A stretch of DNA of 51,324 nucleotides from Pseudooctadecabacter sp. (lineage in GTDB: Bacteria > Pseudomonadota > Alphaproteobacteria > Rhodobacterales > Rhodobacteraceae). Location: positions 1 to 51,324 of the forward strand of contig NZ_JAHDGE010000018.1 of the NCBI RefSeq assembly GCF_020627745.1. Reading direction: 5' to 3'. Positions 43,569 through 51,324 of this stretch are shown piece after piece (position 1 is the first letter of the stretch; each line of letters opens with the position of its first letter). Made by a program: the position numbers and the translations under genes. The notes below the pieces were generated by a model. The model was given only the letters and a program-made list of their open reading frames with translations, did no database searches and was not told where the DNA came from.

Positions 43569-45133
43569 TCTTCGGTCTTGGGGCGGCGCTTGCCTTTGAC
43601 GCGCACGGACCCTGTCGCGCCGATGGCGCTGGCCAGTGCGTCAAACCGCGATTGGGCGACTTCACCAAACAGGGGGGCTGCGGCCTCTTGCAGGACCAAT
43701 TCGAGCGTGCCTGCTTTGGCGGAATATTTCAACGTGGCCGCCTGTTCGTCGGCCTTCATCCACAACATCGCACCCAGCCGCATGGCGCGCCCCAGAATTT
43801 CGGCGCGTTGTTGGTCGGCCTCATCAATGAGGCTAAAGAGTTCTTCAAACCGCGATCCTTCGCGTTTGTTGGAATAGCGGTGCAGCAGTGCAATGCCGAG
43901 GAACACCCGTTCGGAGTGTTTCAACCCGCCAAGGTTGGCACGTGTAGCGTTGTCAAAAACGACCTCGTGGCGGTAATCGGGATGGGCGCGCCAGCTGACG
44001 TCATGGAGGAGGCACGCCGCGCGGATCAGACGTTTGCGTTGAAAATTTGCCCGTCCAAACAAGGGCATAACGAAATGATAGAGCGTGCGGCCAAAGCCCG
44101 GCAGGCGGGCGTCCTTGGCCTCGGCAAAGCGGCAGGCTTCGATCAGGGGGTCGCGTTCGCGCAGCTCTTGCGGCATTTGTTCGTACAGCATTCCTTCGCG
44201 GATGCCGTAGCTTGAGATGGTGATGTCCTTGGGTTTGAACCGGCCAATGACCTCACGCAGGACCCGCACCGCGTAGGGGACCAGCGACATGCGACTGTCG
44301 GAAATGCCACACCGTGCGCGCAGTTCCTGCAGGTCGGATGCTTCGATGTATTTCATCGTCTTGATGATGCGCGCAGGCGTCATGCGGTATTCATGCAGCA
44401 CGGTCATCGGATAGCCGCGCCGTTCCATATCGACCCGCGCGATGGCCCGCCATGACCCGCCCACCAGAAACAGACGCTGGCCGGTGACTTCGTTCATCTG
44501 GCGAAACAGGTCTTTGACCGTTTCCTTGATATAGCCGTGGCGGGCTTTCTTCGATTTGATCTCCCGCAGTTTGAGAGGACCCAAAGCAGAAGTCACACGG
44601 CGGCCCACGCGGCCTTCGGCCAGATCGGCCAGTTCCAGTGAGGATCCGCCGATGTCACAGACCAACCCGTAGCTGCCGGGCCAGCCCAACAGCACGCCTT
44701 GGGCGGACAGACGTGCCTCCTCCTGGCCGTCGATCACCCAGATTTTCAGGCCGGTTTCGCGCAGCACATCGGCGCGGAAATCCGGCCCGTCCTCGGCCTC
44801 ACGCACGGCGGCGGTGGCCACGGCGGTCAGCGGGCCGATGCCCAGACCTTCGGCAATGGCCACAAAACGGCGAATAGCGGACAGGGCGCGCAGGCGGCCT
44901 TCGGGGTTCAGACGGCCCGTTTCGGCCATGCCCGCGCCAAGTCCCGCCATGATCTTTTCGTTGTAAAAATAGGCGGGGGACCGTGCGGCCCCGTCGAAAA
45001 TCACCAAACGGACGGAGTTGGACCCCACGTCGATGACGCCCACGCGGCTGAGCGCGCGCGCCTTGGGGTCGTTGAACAACGGGCGGCCAAAGGGGCCCCA
45101 GTCGGGTGTGTCTTCGGTGCTGGTGCCGTCCAT
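43565..45133 (-). CDS. ppx: exopolyphosphatase / guanosine pentaphosphatase (Ppx/GppA)
   Basis: Ppx removes phosphate from polyphosphate ends. From ATG 45133 (GGGGGGA upstream) it has 522 aa; the frame extends to 45190 without a better start. The ASKHA-type phosphate loops are VIDVGSNSVRLVIFD, a central VATAAVREAEDG and CDIGGSSLEL. A C-terminal HD-like helical domain (AACLLHDVSWRAHPDYRHE) follows. Paired with ppk directly upstream on the same strand. Confidence 0.94.
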   Translation of the reverse strand: MDGTSTEDTPDWGPFGRPLFNDPKARALSRVGVIDVGSNSVRLVIFDGAARSPAYFYNEKIMAGLGAGMAETGRLNPEGRLRALSAIRRFVAIAEGLGIGPLTAVATAAVREAEDGPDFRADVLRETGLKIWVIDGQEEARLSAQGVLLGWPGSYGLVCDIGGSSLELADLAEGRVGRRVTSALGPLKLREIKSKKARHGYIKETVKDLFRQMNEVTGQRLFLVGGSWRAIARVDMERRGYPMTVLHEYRMTPARIIKTMKYIEASDLQELRARCGISDSRMSLVPYAVRVLREVIGRFKPKDITISSYGIREGMLYEQMPQELRERDPLIEACRFAEAKDARLPGFGRTLYHFVMPLFGRANFQRKRLIRAACLLHDVSWRAHPDYRHEVVFDNATRANLGGLKHSERVFLGIALLHRYSNKREGSRFEELFSLIDEADQQRAEILGRAMRLGAMLWMKADEQAATLKYSAKAGTLELVLQEAAAPLFGEVAQSRFDALASAIGATGSVRVKGKRRPKTED

Positions 45134-45211
45134 GTGTGGTCCCCCCGGCGTCTTGTCTGCGACCATGCCCAGCCGCCTGTGCGCTGTCAACGCGCGGCGG
45201 CGGGTGTCGGT

Positions 45212-47380
45212 TCAGTCCTCGGTGTGGGTGAGCTGCGGCACATCGGACGCGCCTGCCGATCCGCGCCCGGACAGGGACGGATTTTCCATGAAGAACCGGT
45301 GGCAGTTGAAGGCAAAGGTGCCGTCTTCGACCTGCGCGCGGGTAAAGGCGCCATCGGGCCCCATGGTCCAGCTTTGCGCCACATCAGCAAGGTTCGCGGC
45401 CATGATCTGGCTGACGATCTGCGCCTTGACGGTGTTGTTCGTCGCTTCAACCATGGTTTCCACACGGCGGTTGAGGTTCCGGCCCATCCAGTCAGCCGAC
45501 GAAAAAAACACCCGCGCTTTTTTGCTAGGCAGGCCTTTACCGTTGCCGAAACACACAATGCGCGAATGCTCAAGAAAACGCCCAACGATGGATTTCACGC
45601 GGATGTTTTCAGACAGGCCCTTGATGCCCGGACGCAACCCGCAGATGCCGCGCACGATCAGGCTGATCTTCACCCCCGCCTGGCTGGCCGCATAAAGCGC
45701 GTCGATCACGTCTTCTTCCACAAGGCTGTTCATCTTGGCCCAGATTTCGGCAGGCTTGCCGTTTTGGGCATGCGTCGCCTCGGCCCCGATCATCTTGATC
45801 AATTCGGATTTCAGGGTGAGGGGGGAAATCGACAGGTTTTCAAGGTTTTCGGGCTGCACGTATCCGCTGAGGTAGTTGAACACCTTGGTCGCATCGCGGC
45901 CAAGGGCCGCATCGCAGGTAAAGAACGACAGATCCGTGTAAATCTTGGCCGTGATCGGGTGGTAGTTGCCGGTGCCGTAGTGGGTGTAGGTCACCAGTTC
46001 CTTACCTTCACGGCGCACCACGGTGCTGATCTTGGCGTGGGTCTTGAGGTCAAGAAACCCGTAGACCACATGGGCACCCGCCCGTTCCAGACGGCGCGAC
46101 TGGCGAATGTTCGCAGCCTCGTCAAAACGCGCTTTGAGTTCGACAAGCGCCGTGACGGATTTGCCATCCTCAGCGGCTTCGCACAGGGCCTCGACGATGG
46201 GGGATTTCTTGGAGGTCCGGTAAAGCGTCTGCTTGATCGCCACGACCTTGGGGTCGTTGGCGGCCTGTCGCAAAAAGCGCACGACCATATCGAAGGTCTC
46301 ATAGGGATGGTGCAGCAGCATGTCCTTTTTGCGGATCGCTGCGAACATGTCTCCGTCGTGGTCGGACACCCGTTCCGGCACACGAGGGGCGAAGGCGGGC
46401 CAAAGAAGATCGGGCCGGTCGTCCAGCACCAGTTCCTTCAGATCGGCCATACCGATAATGCCGTTCATATCGACGACTTCATCCTCGGTGACGTGCAGTT
46501 CTTCCATGATCAGTTTGCGCAGACCGGCGGGGGCACCGGCGGACACGCGCATGGACACGACCTCCCCCCGGCGGCGGCGTTTCAGGGCGACTTCGAATTC
46601 GCGCACAAGGTCTTCGGCCTCGTCCTCGACCTCAAGGTCGCTGTCGCGCAGCACGCGAAAGGCGCAGGACCCTTTGATGCTGTAGCCTGGAAACAGCCCG
46701 TCCAGCTGATCCATCAACAGGTCTTCAAGGGGCAGGAACCGGTGACCACCTATCGTGGGCACAGCGATGTAGCGGTCGATCTGTTGGGGAACGGGCAACA
46801 GGGCGCGCAGGGGGCGTTTGTCCTGTTTGCGTTCCAGTTCCAGCGCCAGCGCAAAGCCTTCGTTTGGCAAAAACGGGAAGGGGTGCGCGGGGTCAATCGC
46901 CAAAGGCGACAGGACGGGAAACACCTGTTTGAAGAACACATCACGCAGAAAATCGCGGTCATCCCCGGTCAGGTCATCGCGGGTCAGGATCTGGATGTTC
47001 TCGCGCTCCATCTCCTGTCGCAGGTCGCTGAACACCTTTTGCTGGCGCGCCAGCAGGCTGCGCGCGTCCTGATCAATCAGTTTGAGCTGTTCTGTAGGGG
47101 TGAGGCCATCAATCGACGGTGTCGTGTTCCCCTCACGGGCCAATTCGCGCAGGCCCGCCACGCGGACGGTGTAAAATTCATCCAGATTGGTGGCTGAAAT
47201 GGACAGGAACCGCAGCCGTTCCAGCAAGGGCACACGGGGGTTTTCCGCCTCCTCCAGAACGCGCCAGTTGAACCCCAGCCAGCTGAGTTCGCGGTTGAAA
47301 TAGCGCGCGGGCCCCGTCAGGTCGCCGCCTGCGTCCACGGGGTCTGGAAAATCGGCCTTGAGGAAATCTGCCTGTGTCAT
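45212..47380 (-). CDS. ppk: polyphosphate kinase 1
   Basis: Ppk1 reversibly polymerises ATP gamma-phosphate into polyphosphate. From ATG 47380 it has 722 aa (a GTG 6 bp further upstream is possible). N-terminal segment RYFNRELSWLGFNWRVLEEA is the Ppk1 signature. The catalytic His region lies in LKTHAKISTVVRREG, and the C-terminal domain contains RGICGLRPGIKGLSENI. Its start is 42 bp after the end of hda on the same strand. Confidence 0.95.
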   Translation of the reverse strand: MTQADFLKADFPDPVDAGGDLTGPARYFNRELSWLGFNWRVLEEAENPRVPLLERLRFLSISATNLDEFYTVRVAGLRELAREGNTTPSIDGLTPTEQLKLIDQDARSLLARQQKVFSDLRQEMERENIQILTRDDLTGDDRDFLRDVFFKQVFPVLSPLAIDPAHPFPFLPNEGFALALELERKQDKRPLRALLPVPQQIDRYIAVPTIGGHRFLPLEDLLMDQLDGLFPGYSIKGSCAFRVLRDSDLEVEDEAEDLVREFEVALKRRRRGEVVSMRVSAGAPAGLRKLIMEELHVTEDEVVDMNGIIGMADLKELVLDDRPDLLWPAFAPRVPERVSDHDGDMFAAIRKKDMLLHHPYETFDMVVRFLRQAANDPKVVAIKQTLYRTSKKSPIVEALCEAAEDGKSVTALVELKARFDEAANIRQSRRLERAGAHVVYGFLDLKTHAKISTVVRREGKELVTYTHYGTGNYHPITAKIYTDLSFFTCDAALGRDATKVFNYLSGYVQPENLENLSISPLTLKSELIKMIGAEATHAQNGKPAEIWAKMNSLVEEDVIDALYAASQAGVKISLIVRGICGLRPGIKGLSENIRVKSIVGRFLEHSRIVCFGNGKGLPSKKARVFFSSADWMGRNLNRRVETMVEATNNTVKAQIVSQIMAANLADVAQSWTMGPDGAFTRAQVEDGTFAFNCHRFFMENPSLSGRGSAGASDVPQLTHTED

Positions 47381-47422
47381 CAGCACCTTGTTGCATGAAA
47401 TTGTGACGGAGAGGTGTCACTA

Positions 47423-48091
47423 TCACCCAAGGGGGGGCAAAGAGTCCAGCACATCGCGCACGAAGGGCCGTGTCAGCGCCTTGCCTTGGGCCAGCGCCTC
47501 ACGGTCGAGGGTTTCGACGATCTGGCGCACGGCCTCGAATGATCGGGGCAGGCGACGTTGCAGGTAGTTCAGCGCGTCGGGTGCGGGGGCCAGTTGGCGG
47601 TCCTGAAAGTGTTTCAGCAACACCGCCATCAACAGCGGATCATCAGGCGATCCGATGGTTGCAGTGGTGGCCGCAGACAGGCGGCTGCGCAGATCGGGCA
47701 GGGTGATGTCCCAACGGGCCGGGGCCGTGCGACCGGTCAACAGCAGGGGCAGGCCAGCGGCGCGCAAGTGGTTGTGGGTGTGAAACAGCCATTCCTGCGC
47801 CGCCGGTGGAAGCGCCTCACCGTCCTCAATCACACAAGGCGCATCGGGCAGGGGGGCGTTCGGGTCAATTTGTGCTGCATCGAAAGCAACGGCACCGGTC
47901 TGCACCTTGAACAGCCGCGCCAGATGGGTTTTGCCACTGCCCGCTGGCCCCACCAACGCCAGTTTGCCATCAGGCCAGACCTTCGGCGCACGGATCAGCG
48001 CGAAGGCCTGTTCATTGGCCTGAGAGACAAAGAAATCCTCAGGCCCCAGCCGCACATTTGCAGGCAGGTCAAAGGCCAGCTGCTGGGCCAT
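47423..48091 (-). CDS. hda: regulatory inactivator of DnaA (Hda)
   Basis: An AAA+ protein that promotes ATP hydrolysis on DnaA after replisome loading. From ATG 48091 it has 222 aa. The N-terminal QQLAFDLP is the expected sliding-clamp-binding motif. Walker A is GPAGSGKTHL (about 49-58); sensor and lid regions follow to the end. The gene starts one base after perM stops. The frame extends further upstream, but the clamp motif fixes the start. Confidence 0.92.
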   Translation of the reverse strand: MAQQLAFDLPANVRLGPEDFFVSQANEQAFALIRAPKVWPDGKLALVGPAGSGKTHLARLFKVQTGAVAFDAAQIDPNAPLPDAPCVIEDGEALPPAAQEWLFHTHNHLRAAGLPLLLTGRTAPARWDITLPDLRSRLSAATTATIGSPDDPLLMAVLLKHFQDRQLAPAPDALNYLQRRLPRSFEAVRQIVETLDREALAQGKALTRPFVRDVLDSLPPLG

Positions 48092-48092
48092 G

Positions 48093-49217
48093 TCAATCGT
48101 CCCCGGCGGTGCCTTTGTAAAGGCGTCCGTTCTTGTATTCCTGTATCGCAAAGCGCGCCAGAACGCCGATAATCGCCGCCACGGGCACCGCAATCAGCAT
48201 GCCGACAAAGCCAAAGATCGACCCGAAAACCGACAGCGCAAGGATCAGCCAAACGGGGTGCAGCCCCACGGAGGACCCAACCAGATTGGGTGTGAGAAAG
48301 TTGCCTTCAACAAATTGGCCAAAGGCGAAAATGCCACCCACAATGCCGATGCGCAGCCAGTTGATGCCGGTTTGCACGGTTTCACCGTCCACCACCTCGG
48401 ACCCGCCCCACCACTGGAACAGGGCCAGACCAAAGGCCAATGCCCCCCCGACCAGCGCGCCCACGTATGGAATGAACGAAATCAGGCCCGCGATCAGCCC
48501 GACGATCAGGCCGAAATTCAGGCCCGCCAGCATCAGCGCGATGCCGTAATACGTTCCCAAGATCAGGCAGACCGTCCCTTGCCCGCGAATGAACGACGCC
48601 AGCGTCCGGTCGATCTGACGGGCGAGATCGCGAATGGTGCCTTGATGTTCGCGCGGCAGCAGGTCGTCGATCTGGGCGACCATCCGGTCCCAATCCATCA
48701 GCAGATAAAAGGTGACGACCGGCACAATAACGACCAGCACGATCGCGTTGATGATCCCCTGGGCGGACGACAGCAGCGCATTGACCACCTCGCCCGACCG
48801 CGACTGGATCGCGGCACCCAGCGTCTGGATTTGCTCTTGCAGGAAATCGCCTTGCAGGTCGACGCCGGGGATACGTTCACTCAACCAGGCTTTGATGCCT
48901 TCCCACGTAGCGGGTAGGTTTTCGACAATCCGGCCGATCTGGGCGATCAAATCGCCAAGCTGGCCGATCAGCGTCGGCACAACCAGCAAAAACAGCAGGA
49001 TAAAAAGGAGGATACCCGACAAGGTGATGACCACGGTGGCCATGATCCGGCTTAAACCCCATGCCTCAAGCTTGTCGGCCACGGGATCAAGAACATAGGC
49101 CAGAGCCCCGCCCAGAATATAGGGAACCAGCACGTCGCCCAGCCAGTAAAGAAGGACGACGAACACAAGGGCCGCAATGCCCCAATATTGAAGCTGCTTT
49201 TGGGGGGAGATGGCCAT
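48093..49217 (-). CDS. perM: AI-2E family transporter (PerM-like)
   Basis: A 374-aa membrane protein with about 8 hydrophobic segments: two at the N-terminus, a long periplasmic or amphipathic middle (about 90-150) and a C-terminal bundle with FIPYVGALVGG and GLHPVWLILALSVFG, both typical of the AI-2E/PerM family. The family label is historical and does not show autoinducer transport. It is immediately upstream of hda, a pairing seen in other alphaproteobacteria. Confidence 0.9.
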   Translation of the reverse strand: MAISPQKQLQYWGIAALVFVVLLYWLGDVLVPYILGGALAYVLDPVADKLEAWGLSRIMATVVITLSGILLFILLFLLVVPTLIGQLGDLIAQIGRIVENLPATWEGIKAWLSERIPGVDLQGDFLQEQIQTLGAAIQSRSGEVVNALLSSAQGIINAIVLVVIVPVVTFYLLMDWDRMVAQIDDLLPREHQGTIRDLARQIDRTLASFIRGQGTVCLILGTYYGIALMLAGLNFGLIVGLIAGLISFIPYVGALVGGALAFGLALFQWWGGSEVVDGETVQTGINWLRIGIVGGIFAFGQFVEGNFLTPNLVGSSVGLHPVWLILALSVFGSIFGFVGMLIAVPVAAIIGVLARFAIQEYKNGRLYKGTAGDD

Positions 49218-49290
49218 GGCGCGGGTATCCTGTGGGTCCGGTTACGACCCTAATTGGCGCAGGCCGCGTGCCATTGCAAGCGAGGCACAT

Positions 49291-49325
49291 GAAAAGGCCC
49301 TGCGCCACGAGGAGGGCGCAGGGCC
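49291..49325 (-). terminator. Rho-independent terminator of the fasciclin gene
   Basis: On the minus strand, GGCCCTGCGCC and GGCGCAGGGCC form an 11-bp perfect stem with an 8-nt loop, followed by TTTTC. It lies 46 bp after the fasciclin stop codon. Confidence 0.88.
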
Positions 49326-49371
49326 GGTTCGGCCGTCGAAGTCTGGGGTTGAGTGGCGGCCGAAGGACCGT

Positions 49372-49884
49372 TTAGTGGCAGGCCGGGCGGGTGCCGGGCA
49401 GAAGGACCTTGTCGATCACGTGGATGACGCCGTTGTCCGCCTCGATGTTGGCGACGATGACATTGGCCATCTCACCTGTGCCATCCGCGATGGAGACGCC
49501 ATCGGCAGAGGCGGTGATGCACAGACGCTCTGCCTCGTTGATCGGCTTGAAGTAGTTGGACCCGGCGGGGAAATCGCCCGCCATCAGCACACGGTCATCC
49601 ACGTGATACAGCAGCACGTCGGTCAGCTGGTCGCGGTTTTCTTCCATCAGCAGCGTGTCGACTGTGCCCTCTGGCAGGGCAGCGAAGGCGTCGTTCACGG
49701 GCGCATAGACGGTGAAGTTACCGGGGCCTGCCAGCGTATCGGCCAGACCGGCGGCGGTGACCGCAGCGACCAGCGTGCTGAACCGTTCATCACCGGCAGC
49801 GATTTCGGTGATGGAGGCCGCAGAGGCGGCAGAGCCGGCAATAGCAAAAGTGGCCGCAGCCGCGAAGGTGGAAAGCATTTTCAT
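49372..49884 (-). CDS. secreted fasciclin-domain protein
   Basis: 170 aa with a signal peptide (MKMLSTFAAAATFAIAGSAASA) and one FAS1 domain: FSTLVAAVTAAGLADTL, the H1-type motif FTVYAPVNDAFAALP and the terminal NGVIHVIDKVLLP. FAS1 domains act in adhesion; in Rhodobacter a homologous gene is, as I recall, induced by singlet oxygen. It is monocistronic, with a clear terminator, and has an inverted repeat in its promoter region. Confidence 0.92.
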   Translation of the reverse strand: MKMLSTFAAAATFAIAGSAASAASITEIAAGDERFSTLVAAVTAAGLADTLAGPGNFTVYAPVNDAFAALPEGTVDTLLMEENRDQLTDVLLYHVDDRVLMAGDFPAGSNYFKPINEAERLCITASADGVSIADGTGEMANVIVANIEADNGVIHVIDKVLLPGTRPACH

Positions 49885-49889
49885 AGTCA

Positions 49890-49926
49890 GTATCCCAAGT
49901 TTGTTTCAGGTTGTGATCAGGGATAC
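49890..49926. promoter_or_regulatory. inverted repeat and possible ECF-type promoter of the fasciclin gene
   Basis: GTATCCC (49890-49896) and GGGATAC (49920-49926) are perfect inverted arms 23 bp apart, directly upstream of the fasciclin gene. On the minus strand TGATCA lies just after the upstream arm, 18 bp before GGATAC, a spacing similar to the TGATC-type -35 of RpoE promoters in Rhodobacter. The -10 match is poor. Confidence 0.3.
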
Positions 49927-50083
49927 GCGGCGAAATTAACCTTGGGTCACTTCGATAACGTCCATGTTACCGTGGGAAATGTTTGATCCAATTCGCGCCT
50001 GATCGCGTGTGATTGCGCTGCCCGCTTGCCCATTCTTTGCGGTCTGCTACACCACCTGTAATCTGATCTGAAAGAGACCTGCC

Positions 50084-51324
50084 ATGCGCCTCAGCCGTTA
50101 TTTCCTGCCCGTCCTCAAAGAAAGCCCCCGTGACGCCCAGATCGTCAGCCACCGCTATATGTTGCAGGCGGGGATGATCAAACAGGCCAGCGCCGGTATC
50201 TATTCGTGGCTGCCGCTGGGGTTCAAAGTGCTGCGCCGGATCGAACAGATCGTGCATGAGGAACAGGCCAAGGCCGGACACATCGCCATCCAGATGCCCA
50301 CGATCCAATCGGCGGACCTGTGGCGCGAAAGCGGGCGTTATGACGCCTACGGGGATGAGTTGCTGCGCATCACCGACCGTCACGACCATGAGATGCTGTT
50401 CACACCCACGGCCGAAGAACTGGTGACCGATATCTTCCGATCCCATGTGGCCAGCTATAAGTCGTTGCCGCTGACGCTCTATCAAATCCAGTGGAAATTC
50501 CGCGATGAACGGCGTCCTCGGTTCGGGGTCATGCGGGGCCGTGAATTCTATATGAAGGACGGCTATAACTTTGATCTGACCAAGGAAGACGCGCTGCATG
50601 CCTACAACCGTCATCTGGTCAGCTACCTGCGCACCTATGAACGCATGGGCCTTCAGGCGATCCCCATGCGCGCTGATTCAGGCCCCATTGGCGGGGACGA
50701 CACGCATGAATTTCTGGTGCTGGCCGACACCGGTGAATCGGAGGTGTTTTACGACAGCGCCGTCACCGATCTGACCTTTGGCGACCGTGAAATTGATTAT
50801 GACAACGTCGAACAATGCGCAGGCGTGATGCAGGAATTCACCGAGCTGTACGCCCGCACAGATGAGACACACGATGAGGCGCTGTTCAACGACGTCCCCG
50901 AGGACCGCCGCCGCGTGGCGCGCGGGATCGAAGTTGGGCAGATTTTCTACTTCGGCACCAAGTATTCCGACGCGATGGGGGCCACCGTGCAAGGGCCTGA
51001 TGGCAAACCCACACCGGTGCACATGGGCTCCCACGGGATCGGCGTGTCCCGTCTGTTGGGCGCGATCATCGAGGCCAGCCATGACGACAAGGGCATCATC
51101 TGGCCCGAAGGTGTCACGCCGTTCCACGCAGGTATCGTCAACCTCAAACAGGGCGATGATGAGGCGGATGCTGCCTGTCAGTCGCTTTATGACGCTCTGA
51201 CCGCGGCAGGGCTTGAACCACTTTATGATGACCGCGACGAACGGGCCGGGGCCAAATTCGCGACGATGGACCTGATCGGCCTGCCATGGCGGATCACCGT
51301 GGGGCCGCGTGGGCTGAAAAATGG
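50084..51324 (+). CDS. proS: prolyl-tRNA synthetase, 3' end beyond window
   Basis: Class II aminoacyl-tRNA synthetase. The first 413 codons are present and no stop is reached. Motif 2 is visible in [20 protein letters not shown] and motif 3 approaches in [14 protein letters not shown]. It goes from motif 2 to the catalytic end without the roughly 180-residue editing insertion of the E. coli enzyme, as is normal for the short alphaproteobacterial form (about 450 aa). ATG 50084 follows AAAGAGA. It is read away from the fasciclin gene. Confidence 0.96.
   Translation, partial: MRLSRYFLPVLKESPRDAQIVSHRYMLQAGMIKQASAGIYSWLPLGFKVLRRIEQIVHEEQAKAGHIAIQMPTIQSADLWRESGRYDAYGDELLRITDRHDHEMLFTPTAEELVTDIFRSHVASYKSLPLTLYQIQWKFRDERRPRFGVMRGREFYMKDGYNFDLTKEDALHAYNRHLVSYLRTYERMGLQAIPMRADSGPIGGDDTHEFLVLADTGESEVFYDSAVTDLTFGDREIDYDNVEQCAGVMQEFTELYARTDETHDEALFNDVPEDRRRVARGIEVGQIFYFGTKYSDAMGATVQGPDGKPTPVHMGSHGIGVSRLLGAIIEASHDDKGIIWPEGVTPFHAGIVNLKQGDDEADAACQSLYDALTAAGLEPLYDDRDERAGAKFATMDLIGLPWRITVGPRGLKN

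Noticed and set aside
44699..47197. 832-codon frame antisense to ppk and ppx
   Set aside because: His/Gln/Gly-rich shadow typical of the antisense of high-GC genes; ppk and ppx are unmistakable on the other strand.
1..51324. CRISPR arrays, prophage, insertion sequences, integrases, riboswitches
   Set aside because: No regularly spaced repeats, transposase, integrase or phage structural genes were seen; no recognisable cobalamin or glycine riboswitch was seen upstream of the mutase or sox genes.

Overview
The window looks like ordinary chromosome of a high-GC alphaproteobacterium, most likely a Rhodobacteraceae/Roseobacter-group marine bacterium. The evidence is the gene content and order: hom, glpX and recJ followed by tRNA-Glu; a short proS; a choline/glycine-betaine cho-bet locus; heterotetrameric sarcosine oxidase; propionyl-CoA carboxylase and methylmalonyl-CoA mutase next to a PccR-type regulator; and perM-hda-ppk-ppx. 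I see no prophage, insertion sequence, integrase or CRISPR array. This assignment rests on recalled family and synteny knowledge; no database search was run.

Region 1 (1-7.1 kb): a minus-strand tRNA-Glu cut by the window edge, recJ, glpX, an MFS transporter, hom and a small lipoprotein, then a divergent beta-hydroxyacid dehydrogenase. Region 2 (7.1-10.9 kb): a small membrane protein, then three minus-strand Tad-type minor pilin genes (TadG with a VWA domain plus two TadE-like proteins) and a 346-bp intergenic region. Region 3 (10.9-26.1 kb): amino acid dehydrogenase gdhA and soxBDAG on the plus strand run head-on into the minus-strand choline transporter choX-(VOC)-choW-choV. betI-betC-betB-betA diverges from choX across a perfect palindrome that fits a BetI operator. 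Together these genes would import choline, hydrolyse choline-O-sulfate, oxidise choline to glycine betaine, and oxidise sarcosine to glycine. The demethylation steps between betaine and sarcosine are not encoded here.

Region 4 (26.1-41.5 kb): a secreted SNase-like nuclease with a consensus CtrA-type site at its start, a CoxG-like protein, the ScfR-family regulator PccR, a Bcr/CflA transporter, and then a propionyl-CoA locus. Between pccB and pccA lie five small genes: a DUF6497-like protein, a 49-aa lipoprotein, a 124-aa unknown, and two tandem paralogous glycine-rich lipoproteins, each followed by its own hairpin. Between pccA and the mutase lie two related sulfotransferase-like genes with an opposite-strand DUF4174-like gene between them. 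TTTGCAAA boxes occur upstream of pccR, pccB and the second tandem lipoprotein, which suggests a local PccR regulon.

Region 5 (40.4-51.3 kb): VOC, GNAT, TerB-DnaJ and endonuclease/phosphatase-family genes, a small secreted protein with an apparently leaderless promoter, then minus-strand perM-hda-ppk-ppx (polyphosphate metabolism and DnaA control), a fasciclin-domain protein, and the 5' part of proS running off the window. Of the five convergent gene pairs, four interlock their stop codons in a shared TTAG or CTAG.
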